Assembly (NCBI RefSeq): GCF_002915575.1
Contig: NZ_PQGD01000005.1
Location: 186,001-250,000, forward strand
Source: Superficieibacter electus
GTDB lineage: Bacteria > Pseudomonadota > Gammaproteobacteria > Enterobacterales > Enterobacteriaceae
Length of the DNA stretch: 64,000 nt
Direction of reading: 5' to 3'
How positions within the stretch are numbered: the first letter of the stretch is position 1; each line of letters begins with the position of its first letter. Positions 19,892 to 31,875 of this stretch are shown here, one piece after another. The notes below the pieces were generated by a model that was given only the letters and a program-made list of their open reading frames with translations, did no database searches and was not told the origin of the DNA. The translations under genes were made by a program, and so were the position numbers.

Positions 19892-20180
19892 GGCAAATAC
19901 TCCTGTACGGCGGTGAACACATTCACTTAATGCAATTTTCTGATTATCATCCCCTAAAAACTGTGGAAGGGTAAACCGTTTTTTTATTATTTATTTTGGT
20001 CAGTTATTTTTAATTTTTTTAATTGTAAACCATACCAATTTTACCTTTTAACCTCTTTTAACGGGTGTATAAGGCCAAAATGTGAACCTGCTCAAATTTT
20101 ATTGGTTTGTTTTGTTGTTCTGGTTTCTCTACTCTCTGTGACAGCGATTCACTCCAACAAAGTATCCGGCAGGGGTTTTT
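19892..20180. promoter_or_regulatory. Divergent promoter region between the dehydratase and PTS genes
   Basis: About 290 bp, very A+T rich at 19980-20060. GTAAA-N10-TTTAC at 20025-20044 is a 20-bp imperfect inverted repeat that could bind the GntR regulator, and GTAAACC recurs at 19972. No promoter hexamers are clear enough to call. Confidence 0.4.
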
Positions 20181-21545
20181 ATGGGAACGGAAGAGGCCAT
20201 TACCAGTATTATTCGTCTGGTAGGGGGACAGAGCAATATTAATAATGTCTGGCATTGTATGACCCGTCTGCGTTTTGATCTGATTGACGACAATAAAGTT
20301 GATCAACAGGAGATTAAAAAATTGCCGGGCGTGCTCGGAGCGCAGATCCAAAGCGATCAGTTTCAAATCATTATTGGGCCCAAAGTGAACCACTGGTACG
20401 AACAACTGCTGGCGACGCTGGGGCAAAAACAGCAGGCGACGCCGCAGGGTAAGCAAGAGCGGAAAAGTCTGGTCTCGCTGTTTATGGATACGGTCTCCGG
20501 AGTGTTTGGTCCTATCGTTCCGGCGATTGCGGGCGCAGGCATGATCAAAGGCTTGCTGGCCGGGCTGATTGCATTACAGCTGGTGCCGGCGAAAAGCGAT
20601 ACCGTGATTATCATCGACCTGATCGCCAGCGGCGTATTTTACTTCCTGCCATTTTTCCTTGCCGTTTCGGCGGCGAAAATCTTTAAAACCAATGAATATC
20701 TGGCCGCCGCTGTAGCCGCCTGTCTGATGTATCCTTCGCTAATTGATGCGGCCAAAGCCCTGGCGGCGCATCAGGAGGGAGCCGCCAGTGCGTTCTGGCT
20801 GCTGGACGTGCTGCCGGTATCGGTCTTTAACTATGCCTCCAGCGTCATCCCGGTGATTTTTTCTGTGCTGGCGCTGAGTTATATCCACCGCTGGGTGGAC
20901 CGCATTATGCCGGATATTCTGAAAACGGTCTTTACACCCACGCTGACCCTGTTTCTGGCCGCGTTGTCGGCGTTAGTGATCATCGGGCCGACCGGCATCT
21001 GGTTGGGTAAGGCGCTGGCCTGGGGTATTGAAGGGCTGTTTAGCGTATCGGCCAGTTTCGCCGGGCTGGTGGTCGGGGCGATACGTCCGGTGGCGATTTT
21101 GACCGGCATGCACCATGCCATGACGCCGATTGCGCTGCAAAACTTTAGCGATCGTGGTTATGACATGCTGATGCCGATGATGTTCATGGCCAATATGGCG
21201 ATTGCCGGAGCTACCTTTGCCATCTGGCGGATCAGCCGCGACCGGCAGGAAAGAACGGTGACGCTATCGGCGGCTATCTCGGCGCTGCTGGGGATCACTG
21301 AACCTGCCTTGTTTGGGGTACTGACTCGCTACAAAAAAGCCTTTATGGCGGCAACGATTGCCAGTTCACTGGCATCGGCGTTTATCGCATTTTTCGGCGT
21401 GCGTCTGTACGGCTATATTTTATCCAGCATTTTTAGCCTGCCAGCCTATATTGGACCTTACTTTATCTTTGCCATTTCCGGGGTAGTCATCGCGCTGCTT
21501 CTCTCGTTCCTGCTGACGACTATTCTGCTCGGCAGACAACGTTAA
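20181..21545 (+). CDS. PTS EIIBC permease, glucoside family, without an EIIA domain
   Basis: 454 residues. The N-terminal EIIB domain has the phosphorylated cysteine in NNVWHCMTRLRFDL (Cys26). The EIIC domain (about residues 95-450) has roughly ten membrane segments and the signature GITEPALFGV. Full-length glucoside permeases such as BglF have a C-terminal EIIA; here the protein stops after EIIC, so phosphate must come from a separate EIIA such as the glucose EIIA (inference). AGGGG precedes the ATG. Pairing with a sugar-acid dehydratase is unusual and leaves the substrate unknown. Confidence 0.88.
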   Translation: MGTEEAITSIIRLVGGQSNINNVWHCMTRLRFDLIDDNKVDQQEIKKLPGVLGAQIQSDQFQIIIGPKVNHWYEQLLATLGQKQQATPQGKQERKSLVSLFMDTVSGVFGPIVPAIAGAGMIKGLLAGLIALQLVPAKSDTVIIIDLIASGVFYFLPFFLAVSAAKIFKTNEYLAAAVAACLMYPSLIDAAKALAAHQEGAASAFWLLDVLPVSVFNYASSVIPVIFSVLALSYIHRWVDRIMPDILKTVFTPTLTLFLAALSALVIIGPTGIWLGKALAWGIEGLFSVSASFAGLVVGAIRPVAILTGMHHAMTPIALQNFSDRGYDMLMPMMFMANMAIAGATFAIWRISRDRQERTVTLSAAISALLGITEPALFGVLTRYKKAFMAATIASSLASAFIAFFGVRLYGYILSSIFSLPAYIGPYFIFAISGVVIALLLSFLLTTILLGRQR

Positions 21546-21551
21546 TCGTTT

Positions 21552-21590
21552 GCCGATCTATGCTTCGCGCAGAGATCGGCTTCTTTCTCC
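21552..21590 (+). terminator. Terminator of the PTS gene
   Basis: GCCGATCT / AGATCGGC hairpin followed by TTCTTTCT, directly after the PTS stop. Confidence 0.75.
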
Positions 21591-21633
21591 CGTAAGCCAC
21601 TTGATCTTTCATCATGCCCAGGATATTTTATTG

Positions 21634-21649
21634 TTATGTTATAACATAA
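21634..21649. promoter_or_regulatory. Zur box upstream of rpmE2-rpmJ2
   Basis: Perfect 16-bp palindrome TTATGTTATAACATAA, the core of the enterobacterial Zur consensus, ending 15 bp before the rpmE2 ATG. It should repress the pair when zinc is sufficient. Confidence 0.9.
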
Positions 21650-21664
21650 AATTTGAGGTTTATT

Positions 21665-21925
21665 ATGAAGCCGGATATCCATCCGCATTACCGTACCGTG
21701 GTATTCCACGACACCAGCGTTGACGAATATTTCAAAGTGGGCTCGACCATCAGGACCGATCGTGAAATTGAACTGGAAGGGGTGACGTACCCTTACGTTA
21801 CACTCGACGTCTCTTCCGCTTCTCACCCTTATTACACCGGGAAACAGAAAACCCTGAGTAACGAGGGCAGCGCCGCGCGTTTTCAGCAGCGCTATGGTCG
21901 TTTTATTGGCGCGAAAAGGAGCTAA
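21665..21925 (+). CDS. rpmE2: Alternative ribosomal protein bL31B (zinc-free)
   Basis: 86 residues from ATG 21665 ([20 protein letters not shown]). It is the C-minus paralogue of bL31: the zinc-binding cysteines of the standard protein are missing, and the body with SHPYYTGKQ and GRFIGAKRS is typical of YkgM. Under zinc starvation it replaces the zinc-containing L31 and frees zinc. The Zur box just upstream supports this. rpmJ2 follows 3 bp later. Confidence 0.96.
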   Translation: MKPDIHPHYRTVVFHDTSVDEYFKVGSTIRTDREIELEGVTYPYVTLDVSSASHPYYTGKQKTLSNEGSAARFQQRYGRFIGAKRS

Positions 21926-21928
21926 ATC

Positions 21929-22069
21929 ATGCAGGTACTGAATTCCTTACGCAGCGCGAAGCAGCGCCACCCGGATTGCCAAATCGTTAAGCGCAAAGGG
22001 CGGCTGTATGTTATCTGTAAGTCCAACCCGCGCTTTAAAGCGGTGCAGGGACGTAAGAAAAGACGTTAA
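21929..22069 (+). CDS. rpmJ2: Alternative ribosomal protein bL36B (zinc-free)
   Basis: 46 residues, starting [20 protein letters not shown] and ending [11 protein letters not shown]. The CxxC...C...H zinc ribbon of standard bL36 is degenerate, with only isolated cysteines left, as in YkgO. It is co-transcribed with rpmE2 under the Zur box. Its TAA overlaps the stop of the convergent acetyltransferase gene in the shared tetranucleotide TTAA. Confidence 0.95.
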   Translation: MQVLNSLRSAKQRHPDCQIVKRKGRLYVICKSNPRFKAVQGRKKRR

Positions 22070-22767
22070 GCACGCAGGCTTTGCAGCGTGCGTACTTGCC
22101 TGCCGTCGGCAGTAAAGTTGTCGGCGGCAAGCCACGTGCGCAACGCGCGATCGACAAGCGACCACTCACTGTCGATAATCGAAAACCAGTCAGTATCACG
22201 ATTATGTCCTTTAATGACCAGCGCCTGACGAAAACACCCTTCATACTGAAAGCCCAGCCGCTGCGCCGCCCGGCGTGAAGGCGCATTCAGGCTGTTGCAT
22301 TTCCATTCGTAGCGACGATAGCCAAGTGTGTTAAAAGCGTAGTGCATCAGCAGCCACTGAGCTTCAGTGGACATGGGCGTCTGACTGAGGCGCGGTGAAA
22401 AGTGAACGTGCCCTACCTCCATAACGCCATTTTTTGCATCGATTCGCATTAACGCCAGAGACCCTACAGGCATCTCCGTTCGCCGGTCAATGACCGCAAA
22501 ATGAATCGGATCGCTCAGGGAAGAAACGCTATCAACCCACTGGCGATAGGCGTCTTCACTTTCATCTGGTTCGCGCAAAAGCCAGGTCCAGCTACGGGTA
22601 TCCTCAGCAGTCGCATAAGCGGCATACAGGGCATTGGCATGGCGGCATTCCAGAGGCTCCAGTCGGCAATATTGCCCTTCGAGAGTGACGCGCTGCGGCC
22701 AGGGGCGCGGTTGCCAGTCGGGTAAGGCTTTCCCTACGGGCTGACCAAATTGATTGACTTCGCTCAT
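22066..22767 (-). CDS. GNAT-family N-acetyltransferase (RimJ/RimL-like)
   Basis: The start was set at ATG 22767 ([20 protein letters not shown]), with AAGGAG at good spacing; an ATG one codon earlier is possible. About 233 residues. The Acetyltransf_3-type fold shows the N-terminal [14 protein letters not shown] strand, the acetyl-CoA region [20 protein letters not shown], and [17 protein letters not shown] near the C-terminus. The substrate is unknown. It diverges from a MocR regulator across about 100 bp with a palindrome, so the regulator probably controls it. Confidence 0.85.
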   Translation of the reverse strand: MSEVNQFGQPVGKALPDWQPRPWPQRVTLEGQYCRLEPLECRHANALYAAYATAEDTRSWTWLLREPDESEDAYRQWVDSVSSLSDPIHFAVIDRRTEMPVGSLALMRIDAKNGVMEVGHVHFSPRLSQTPMSTEAQWLLMHYAFNTLGYRRYEWKCNSLNAPSRRAAQRLGFQYEGCFRQALVIKGHNRDTDWFSIIDSEWSLVDRALRTWLAADNFTADGRQVRTLQSLRA

Positions 22768-22811
22768 CATAAACTCCTTCAGTAGTCGGGAAGGCCAGCG
22801 TATGCTGAGTA

Positions 22812-22831
22812 TGGCTCTGTCAAAAGAGCCA
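22812..22831. promoter_or_regulatory. Palindromic putative operator between the GNAT and MocR genes
   Basis: TGGCTCT-GTCAAA-AGAGCCA, perfect 7-bp arms. The minus strand reads TTGACA across 22818-22823, a perfect -35 hexamer, so a bound protein could block a promoter towards the acetyltransferase. Binding by the MocR protein is inferred. Confidence 0.5.
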
Positions 22832-22871
22832 GTAAGTCTATTTTTCGTAGTACCACGTGAAAGAGGGCAGG

Positions 22872-24332
22872 ATGAATATTCCGGATGATGCGTTCTATAC
22901 TCTGCTGCGCCAGGCGCTTGACCGACGCAAAACACACACCCGCCAGCGGGCGTTGTATTACGCACTACGGGAGGCCATCCTGGACGGACGATTACAGCCG
23001 CACAGTCGTCTGCCGGGTTCGCGGACAGTGGCCGGGGCCCTGAAGGTATCGCGTAACACGGTCAATGCTGCCCTTGAGCAACTTGCCATAGAAGGCTATT
23101 TGACACGCAATCGGCAGGGCACAGCGGTCTCGCCTCTACCGTCTTCGCCCGTTTGCGTGACGCAGGCTTGTCCACCCGTCACGCTTGCTGCGCGTTTGCG
23201 GCACTTGCCCGCGGGTAGCCGCCGCGATTCTCCCGCGCTGTGGCTGACGCCCGGCTTGCCGGCGACCAATTACTTTCCCCTCTCCCTCTGGCGTCGTCTG
23301 CTTGATAAAGTATTGCGCACAGAAGGCAGTGTCCTGCTGGGCTATGGCGATCCGGCAGGCGAGCCCCGGTTAAGAAAGGCTATTGCCCGTCATCTGGCGC
23401 TGTCGCGCGGCATTCAGTGTGATGCCAGCCAGATTGTGATCACGGAAGGTTCTCTGGAAGGGGTTGGCTTATGTACGCACCTGCTCAGTCAGGCCGGAGA
23501 AGTAGCATGGGTGGAGGAGCCGGGTTATCCGGGGGCGAAAAGCGTGTTTATAGCTGCCGGACTGCGGGTCATTGGCGTATCCGTTGACGGGGAAGGGCTG
23601 GCTGTTAACACCCTATCACCGGACATTCCCTCGCTGATTTTTACCTCTCCATCACACCAGTATCCGCTTGGGCAGGTGATGAGCGTGTCGCGCCGTCTGG
23701 CGCTGCTGGAATTTGCTCAGCAGCAGGGCGCGTGGATTATTGAGGATGATTACGATAGCGAATTTCGCTACAGCGGCGAGCCGGTCCCGGCGATGCTCGG
23801 AATGCGTGAGAATGCTCCGGTGGTGTATCTGGGTACCTTCAGCAAAACACTTTTTCCCTCGCTACGTATTGGTTTTATGGTTCTGCCACCCGCCCTGGCT
23901 GGTGCGCTCGAGCCGGCGATTGCCTCTTTACTACGGGGAGGTCATCGTGCTGAGCAACTGGCACTGGCACACTTTATTGAAGAGGGACACTACGCCCGTC
24001 ATTTAGCAGCCATGCGACGGCTGTATCGTAAACGGCAGGCTGCATTGCGCGAGGCGCTGGCAAGCGAGCTGACATTCCCTCATCAGGTTTATGGCGGCGA
24101 AGGCGGACTGCACCTGACGCTGACGCTGGAAAACGTGGATGATGTTATGCTGGCTGAGCAGGCCCGGCGCTATCATTTAGCGCCGGGCGCACTCAGCCGT
24201 TTATATCTTAAACCTGCCAACGCACTACGCGGTCTGGTCCTTGGCTACGGCAATACCTCGGCATCGCATTACCCCAATGCCATACGCACCCTTAACCGCC
24301 TGATTGCGCCGATTCAGCACGGGCGAGAGTAA
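22872..24332 (+). CDS. MocR-family PLP-dependent transcriptional regulator
   Basis: 486 residues from ATG 22872 ([19 protein letters not shown]). A GntR-type winged helix (about residues 15-85, [20 protein letters not shown]) is fused to a fold-type I aminotransferase-like domain with the PLP lysine in [17 protein letters not shown]. Relatives such as GabR, PdxR and TauR sense PLP or amino compounds. The divergent acetyltransferase is the likely target. Its 3' end overlaps ylaC by 41 bp in convergent orientation. Confidence 0.9.
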   Translation: MNIPDDAFYTLLRQALDRRKTHTRQRALYYALREAILDGRLQPHSRLPGSRTVAGALKVSRNTVNAALEQLAIEGYLTRNRQGTAVSPLPSSPVCVTQACPPVTLAARLRHLPAGSRRDSPALWLTPGLPATNYFPLSLWRRLLDKVLRTEGSVLLGYGDPAGEPRLRKAIARHLALSRGIQCDASQIVITEGSLEGVGLCTHLLSQAGEVAWVEEPGYPGAKSVFIAAGLRVIGVSVDGEGLAVNTLSPDIPSLIFTSPSHQYPLGQVMSVSRRLALLEFAQQQGAWIIEDDYDSEFRYSGEPVPAMLGMRENAPVVYLGTFSKTLFPSLRIGFMVLPPALAGALEPAIASLLRGGHRAEQLALAHFIEEGHYARHLAAMRRLYRKRQAALREALASELTFPHQVYGGEGGLHLTLTLENVDDVMLAEQARRYHLAPGALSRLYLKPANALRGLVLGYGNTSASHYPNAIRTLNRLIAPIQHGRE

Positions 24333-24771
24333 AGATGTCGTAAAATGAAAGATCGCCTTTAGTGGAGAGCATATTCTGCAACTGCGCTTTATACGCGGCT
24401 TCCACGTGTGGCGACTGCAGAATATTGTTAATTAACTGTTCTGGCGCAAAGCGGGTGTTATACCACTCTCCGTTAAAACAGACGCGAAAATCCAGCACGT
24501 CAATATCTTCATAACGGTAGCGGGGATTAACGTCAAAGAAGAAGAAAGCGTTAAACAAAATAAACAATACCACCAGCAGCCACACCGAATCTGCCAGGGT
24601 TTCCGAACGCAGCATCACAACCAGCGTGGCAAACCAGGCAACATACATCCCGACAAACAGGCCGGGATGATTGCGAATAAAGCTGATACTAAAACGCGGG
24701 CGATTGTCACGTTTTTCGCGGGCATTGAGTTCATCGATGGTATGGGTTAGCAGTCGCCGTATTTCTGTCAT
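24292..24771 (-). CDS. ylaC: YlaC, inner-membrane protein of unknown function
   Basis: 159 residues with two membrane helices (about residues 36-55 and 60-80) between a charged N-terminus and a soluble C-terminal part beginning [19 protein letters not shown]. It matches E. coli YlaC (156 residues). No function is known to me. The last 41 bp overlap the convergent MocR gene. Confidence 0.92.
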   Translation of the reverse strand: MTEIRRLLTHTIDELNAREKRDNRPRFSISFIRNHPGLFVGMYVAWFATLVVMLRSETLADSVWLLVVLFILFNAFFFFDVNPRYRYEDIDVLDFRVCFNGEWYNTRFAPEQLINNILQSPHVEAAYKAQLQNMLSTKGDLSFYDIFTLARAESAQSGG

Positions 24772-24871
24772 GTTGGGCCTTTATTCTTCTATACGCGCAG
24801 GAAAACATCCCATTTTAAAATTTAATAAAGCCAACAAAAAGTAACAGATTGGTTACGAAAAAGCATAACAG

Positions 24872-25429
24872 TTACACGGGTATCGATTTAATCACCCGTG
24901 CCGGATTGCCTCCCACTACCACATTATCAGGGACGTCTTTTACCACCACTGCGCCAGCGCCCACGACCACATTATTACCAATGGTCACACCCGGATTAAT
25001 AACTGCCCGCCCGCCGATCCAGACGTTATGCCCAATCACCACGGGTTTGCCCAGCTCAACGCCGCTATTACGTTCATCAGGGTCCAGCGGATGGGTTGCG
25101 GTATAGATATGCACCCCGGGAGCCAGCATGCAGTTGTCACCGATGTGGATAGGACAGACGTCCAGCATCACACAATCAAAATTGGCGTAAAAATTTGCGC
25201 CAAGAAAGATATTGTACCCGTAATCACAGCGAAAACTCGGTTCGATATACGCGCCGTCACCCTGTCCCAGCAGATCGCCCAGTAGCGCTTTACGTACGGC
25301 GCGCTCATCGGGAGTGGTATGGTTATATTGATAAATTAAGTGCCTGGCGCGCATACGTTCTGCCCGGAGCGTTTCATCTCCAGGGTGGTAATGTTCACCA
25401 GCAATCATTTTGCGTTTTTCTTCACTCAT
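24872..25429 (-). CDS. maa: Maa maltose O-acetyltransferase
   Basis: 185 residues, left-handed beta-helix hexapeptide acyltransferase of the LacA/NodL group. The N-terminal helical domain (about residues 1-55) is followed by hexapeptide repeats, with the catalytic His in [11 protein letters not shown] and the C-terminal [20 protein letters not shown]. It acetylates maltose and glucose from acetyl-CoA; the physiological role is unclear. It stands between ylaC and hha as in E. coli. Confidence 0.94.
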   Translation of the reverse strand: MSEEKRKMIAGEHYHPGDETLRAERMRARHLIYQYNHTTPDERAVRKALLGDLLGQGDGAYIEPSFRCDYGYNIFLGANFYANFDCVMLDVCPIHIGDNCMLAPGVHIYTATHPLDPDERNSGVELGKPVVIGHNVWIGGRAVINPGVTIGNNVVVGAGAVVVKDVPDNVVVGGNPARVIKSIPV

Positions 25430-25589
25430 ACGGCGCTCCTGTTAGCAGGTAGCTACCTTAGAAGGTATTTGTGCCGTTGGGAACGTTCCCCATCATACAT
25501 TGTGATGTTAATCCCATTTTATGTGACCGTTGTCAATGGAAGAGAAGGGGAGCGCAACGTGTTTCACATCCTGAATAATAAATAAAGTA

Positions 25590-25808
25590 TTAGCGAATAA
25601 ATTTCCAGACGGAAGGGGGGATTTTATCGTAAAGCTTATTCATGGTCAGTTCTGCAAGACGATGATCGGCCGCTGAGTAGAATACGGCCAGCTCATTATC
25701 TGATAATTCATATTTGTTCTTTTCAATGACACGCTCAAGGGTGTCAATTGTCTGGCAGCGCCTCAAACGCATCAAATAATCAGTCTTGGTTAACGCTTTG
25801 TCAGTCAT
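25590..25808 (-). CDS. hha: Hha, H-NS-associated nucleoid modulator
   Basis: 72 residues, almost identical to E. coli Hha ([20 protein letters not shown] ... PPSVWKFIR). It binds the N-terminal domain of H-NS and strengthens silencing of horizontally acquired genes. It also forms a toxin-antitoxin-like pair with TomB, just upstream on the same strand, separated by 27 bp. Confidence 0.97.
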   Translation of the reverse strand: MTDKALTKTDYLMRLRRCQTIDTLERVIEKNKYELSDNELAVFYSAADHRLAELTMNKLYDKIPPSVWKFIR

Positions 25809-25835
25809 AGATGTACCTTGTTGATTGTTCTCGTT

Positions 25836-26210
25836 TTAGCAGGAGAGACTTGCCGGGTTCGCCTGGCTCACATTAACAAAACTGTGAAACAGTTTATTAC
25901 CGGATTTACGCCACTTCTGCAAATCCTGCGTACTAATGCCATAGTTACTGAACAACATAAAAGTGTCGTCCAGATATTCATCAATCTGCATAACCAGCTT
26001 ATTATCTTCGTTGTACTTAATTTTATAATTAAGCGCGAAGGTCGCTATGTGTTCGATAAGCTCATTTAACTGAAGGTTGACCGCCGAGGTGGGATCGTTC
26101 ACCCAGCCATGATTGCTCTCATCGAGATTGGCAATACAATCATGATACAGGTTTTCACAGAGAAATTTAAGCTGTGCGATATCGTGTCTTTTTGGCGAGT
26201 ATTCGTCCAT
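25836..26210 (-). CDS. tomB: TomB, Hha antidote / biofilm modulator
   Basis: 124 residues from ATG 26210 (MDEYSPKRHDIAQLKFLCEN), matching E. coli TomB; the longest frame adds ten codons without support. It antagonises Hha, reportedly through oxidation of a conserved Hha cysteine. The C-terminus NPASLSC is conserved. It is the first gene of the tomB-hha operon. Confidence 0.95.
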   Translation of the reverse strand: MDEYSPKRHDIAQLKFLCENLYHDCIANLDESNHGWVNDPTSAVNLQLNELIEHIATFALNYKIKYNEDNKLVMQIDEYLDDTFMLFSNYGISTQDLQKWRKSGNKLFHSFVNVSQANPASLSC

Positions 26211-26585
26211 AGCGCATCCCCTTATAAATGTTATAGACAACGGATTGCGAACACTGTTTGGGATGGATACAACTCACTTACCTGAAGCTTACGTTCATTC
26301 CTGATGCTCTAACTATAATCTACTCTAGGAAAGATTTCACCGCTCTGGAACGAAAAATTACAATTCTGACATTTTAATACTTTTCTTGCTAAGCAACGCT
26401 GCGACGACCTGTTCATTAAAAACGAATTGGTGAATCGTTTACCTGCGGTATATGTAAGATGGATGCAATAGTATTATGAAATTCTTATGTCTAAGATATT
26501 TCTTAATATTCTCGGGTAAGTATTTCCTTATTTGTCAGACATAAAGATGACGCATTTAAAGGTATGAAGATATCGAAGACATAAA
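26211..26585. other. A+T-rich intergenic region between tomB and acrB
   Basis: About 370 bp with no supported gene. It must hold the tomB-hha promoter at its left side and is more A+T rich than the flanking genes. A long gap occurs here in E. coli too. I see no clear RNA gene or operator. Confidence 0.6.
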
Positions 26586-26607
26586 AAAGGCCGCTTGCGC
26601 GGCCTTT
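26586..26607 (-). terminator. acrAB terminator
   Basis: AAAGGCCGC-TTGC-GCGGCCTTT with, on the minus strand, a TTTTTTAT tail. It lies 14 bp after the acrB stop. Confidence 0.88.
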
Positions 26608-26620
26608 GGTAAGCATCACA

Positions 26621-29770
<3,150 letters not shown>

Positions 29771-29789
29771 TTAACGGCTCCTGTTTAAG

Positions 29790-30983
29790 TTAAGACTTAG
29801 TTTGTTCTGACTGGGCAGCGGCAGGCGCTTGCTCTTTGTTGTCAGAAGTGACTTCCTGGGCTTTAACCTGAGCGCCCGGACGCACTTTTTGCAGACCTGT
29901 CACAATCACGCGGTCGCCGGTTTTCAAACCGTCGGTGACCAGCCATTTATCGCCAATCGCCTGTGCGGTTTTGATCTGGCGGACTTCAACTTTGTCGCCT
30001 TCACCGACCACCATGGCCGTCGCATCGCCACGTGGAGTACGGGTGACACCCTGCTGTGGAACCAGCAGCGCATTCGGGTTGGTCCCTTCTTCCAGACGGG
30101 CGCGGACAAACATGCCCGGCAGCAGGGCGTTATCCGGGTTAGGGATCACTGCGCGCAGGGTGATGGAGCCGGTGGTCTGATCAACGGTGACGTCGGAAAA
30201 CTCCAGCGTCCCGCTCTGGGCATAGGCTTTGCCGTCGTTGCCGATGACTTCCACCTTCGCTTTGCCGTTTTCCTGCTTCAGGGTGCCGTTGGCCATTTCC
30301 TGACGTAAGCGCAGGAAATCATCACTCGACTGAGTAACATCGACATAAATCGGGTCCAGTTGCTGCACGGTGGCCAGCGCATCTGCCTGCCCGTTCTGCA
30401 CCAGCGCCCCTTCGGTCACCGATGATTTACCGATACGGCCGCTGATCGGGGAGGTCACTTTGGTATAGGCAAGGTTGATACGTGCCGTTTCCACCGCCGC
30501 TTTGGCCGCGATAGCCGCCGCATTGGCCTGCTGGTAGTCCGCCTGCGCCGTGTCGTAGTCCTGCTTGCTGATATATTGCGTACCGATCAGTTTCTGGTAA
30601 CGATTCACCGTCACCTGGGCAATTTTCGCCGCGGCTTCTGCCTTGGCTAAATCCCCTTTGGCGCTTTCATAGGACGCCTGGTAGGTGGCGGGATCAATCT
30701 GATAAAGAGAGACACCTGCTTTAACGTCGCTGCCTTCGGTAAAGTTACGTTTCAGGATGATGCCGCTGACCTGAGGGCGAACTTCCGCAATGCGATAAGC
30801 ACTGGTACGGCCGGGCAACTCGGTAGTAATTTGTAGAGGTTCAGATTTGAGCGTGACGATACCGACTTCCGGCATCTGCTGTGCTCCCTGTTGTTCCTGT
30901 TTGTCGTCACATCCTGTTAGCGCTAAGCTGCCTGAAAGCATCAGAACGACCGCCAGAGGCGTAAACCCTCTGTTTTTGTTCAT
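29790..30983 (-). CDS. acrA: AcrA periplasmic adaptor lipoprotein
   Basis: 397 residues, as in E. coli. The type II signal peptide ends with LTGC (Cys25), followed by Asp, an inner-membrane retention signal. Order: lipoyl half, alpha-helical hairpin (AKAEAAAKIAQVTVNRYQKL, about residues 100-170), lipoyl half, beta-barrel and membrane-proximal domain. It bridges AcrB and TolC. Transcribed from the acrA/acrR divergent region. Confidence 0.98.
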   Translation of the reverse strand: MNKNRGFTPLAVVLMLSGSLALTGCDDKQEQQGAQQMPEVGIVTLKSEPLQITTELPGRTSAYRIAEVRPQVSGIILKRNFTEGSDVKAGVSLYQIDPATYQASYESAKGDLAKAEAAAKIAQVTVNRYQKLIGTQYISKQDYDTAQADYQQANAAAIAAKAAVETARINLAYTKVTSPISGRIGKSSVTEGALVQNGQADALATVQQLDPIYVDVTQSSDDFLRLRQEMANGTLKQENGKAKVEVIGNDGKAYAQSGTLEFSDVTVDQTTGSITLRAVIPNPDNALLPGMFVRARLEEGTNPNALLVPQQGVTRTPRGDATAMVVGEGDKVEVRQIKTAQAIGDKWLVTDGLKTGDRVIVTGLQKVRPGAQVKAQEVTSDNKEQAPAAAQSEQTKS

Positions 30984-31073
30984 AAGTAAACCTCAAGTGT
31001 CCGATTTCAAATTGATCAATGGCGCTATCGCTCACCAACCCATTGCTGCGTTTCTATTATCGTCGTGCTATGG

Positions 31074-31097
31074 TACATACATTCATAAATGTATGTA
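31074..31097. promoter_or_regulatory. AcrR operator in the acrAB/acrR intergenic region
   Basis: 24-bp imperfect palindrome, TACATACATT at 31074-31083 and AATGTATGTA at 31088-31097, arms perfectly complementary around CATA. It corresponds to the mapped AcrR site of E. coli overlapping the acrAB promoter. Confidence 0.95.
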
Positions 31098-31125
31098 AAT
31101 CTGACCTCTGTAAATTCACCTGCTT

Positions 31126-31770
31126 ATGGCACGAAAAACCAAACAACAAGCACTTGCCACACGCCAGCATATTCTGGATGTGGCGATGCGTCTGTTTTCT
31201 CAGCAGGGCGTTTCTGCAACCTCGCTGGCTGAAATCGCTAAATCAGCAGGGGTGACGCGCGGTGCCATTTACTGGCATTTCAAAAACAAGTCAGAACTAT
31301 TTAGTGAAATATGGGAACTCTCAGAGTCCAGCATCGCCGACCTCGAGATTGAGTATCAGGCAAAATTCCCTGACGATCCACTGTCAGTGTTACGAGAAAT
31401 ATTAATTTATGTCCTTGAAGCCACCGTGGTGGTGGAGCGTCGACGCCTGATGATGGAGATAATCTTCCATAAATGTGAATTTGTGGGGGAAATGGCAGTG
31501 GTGCAGCAAGCGCAGCGTAGCCTGTGCCTGGAGAGCTACGATCGCATTGAGCAAGCGCTAACTCGCTGTATCGAATCAAAAATGCTGCCTGAAAACCTGC
31601 TTACCCGCCGTGCCGCGGTCCTGATGCGCTGTTATATTTCCGGTATTATGGAAAACTGGTTGTTTGCGCCGGACTCGTTTGATCTTAAAAGCGAAGCCCG
31701 TGACTTCGTTGCCATCCTGCTGGAAATGTACCAGCGTTGTCCGAGCCTCTGCGCCAGCGAACGTCAATAG
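31126..31770 (+). CDS. acrR: AcrR, TetR-family repressor of acrAB
   Basis: 214 residues (E. coli 215). N-terminal TetR helix-turn-helix ([20 protein letters not shown], about residues 33-52) and a C-terminal drug-binding domain. It represses acrAB and itself at the palindrome 30 bp upstream and is released by drugs and dyes. The coding frame appears intact; loss-of-function changes cannot be judged by eye. Confidence 0.97.
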   Translation: MARKTKQQALATRQHILDVAMRLFSQQGVSATSLAEIAKSAGVTRGAIYWHFKNKSELFSEIWELSESSIADLEIEYQAKFPDDPLSVLREILIYVLEATVVVERRRLMMEIIFHKCEFVGEMAVVQQAQRSLCLESYDRIEQALTRCIESKMLPENLLTRRAAVLMRCYISGIMENWLFAPDSFDLKSEARDFVAILLEMYQRCPSLCASERQ

Positions 31771-31875
31771 CCACGATTTTTCTATGGGATGCTACTCTGC
31801 TTTCCTGAGCCGTGATATTCTTCGCCCGCGACAATCCCCGGTGGAACCGGTCTATTAATTACTCACGCTAATACT

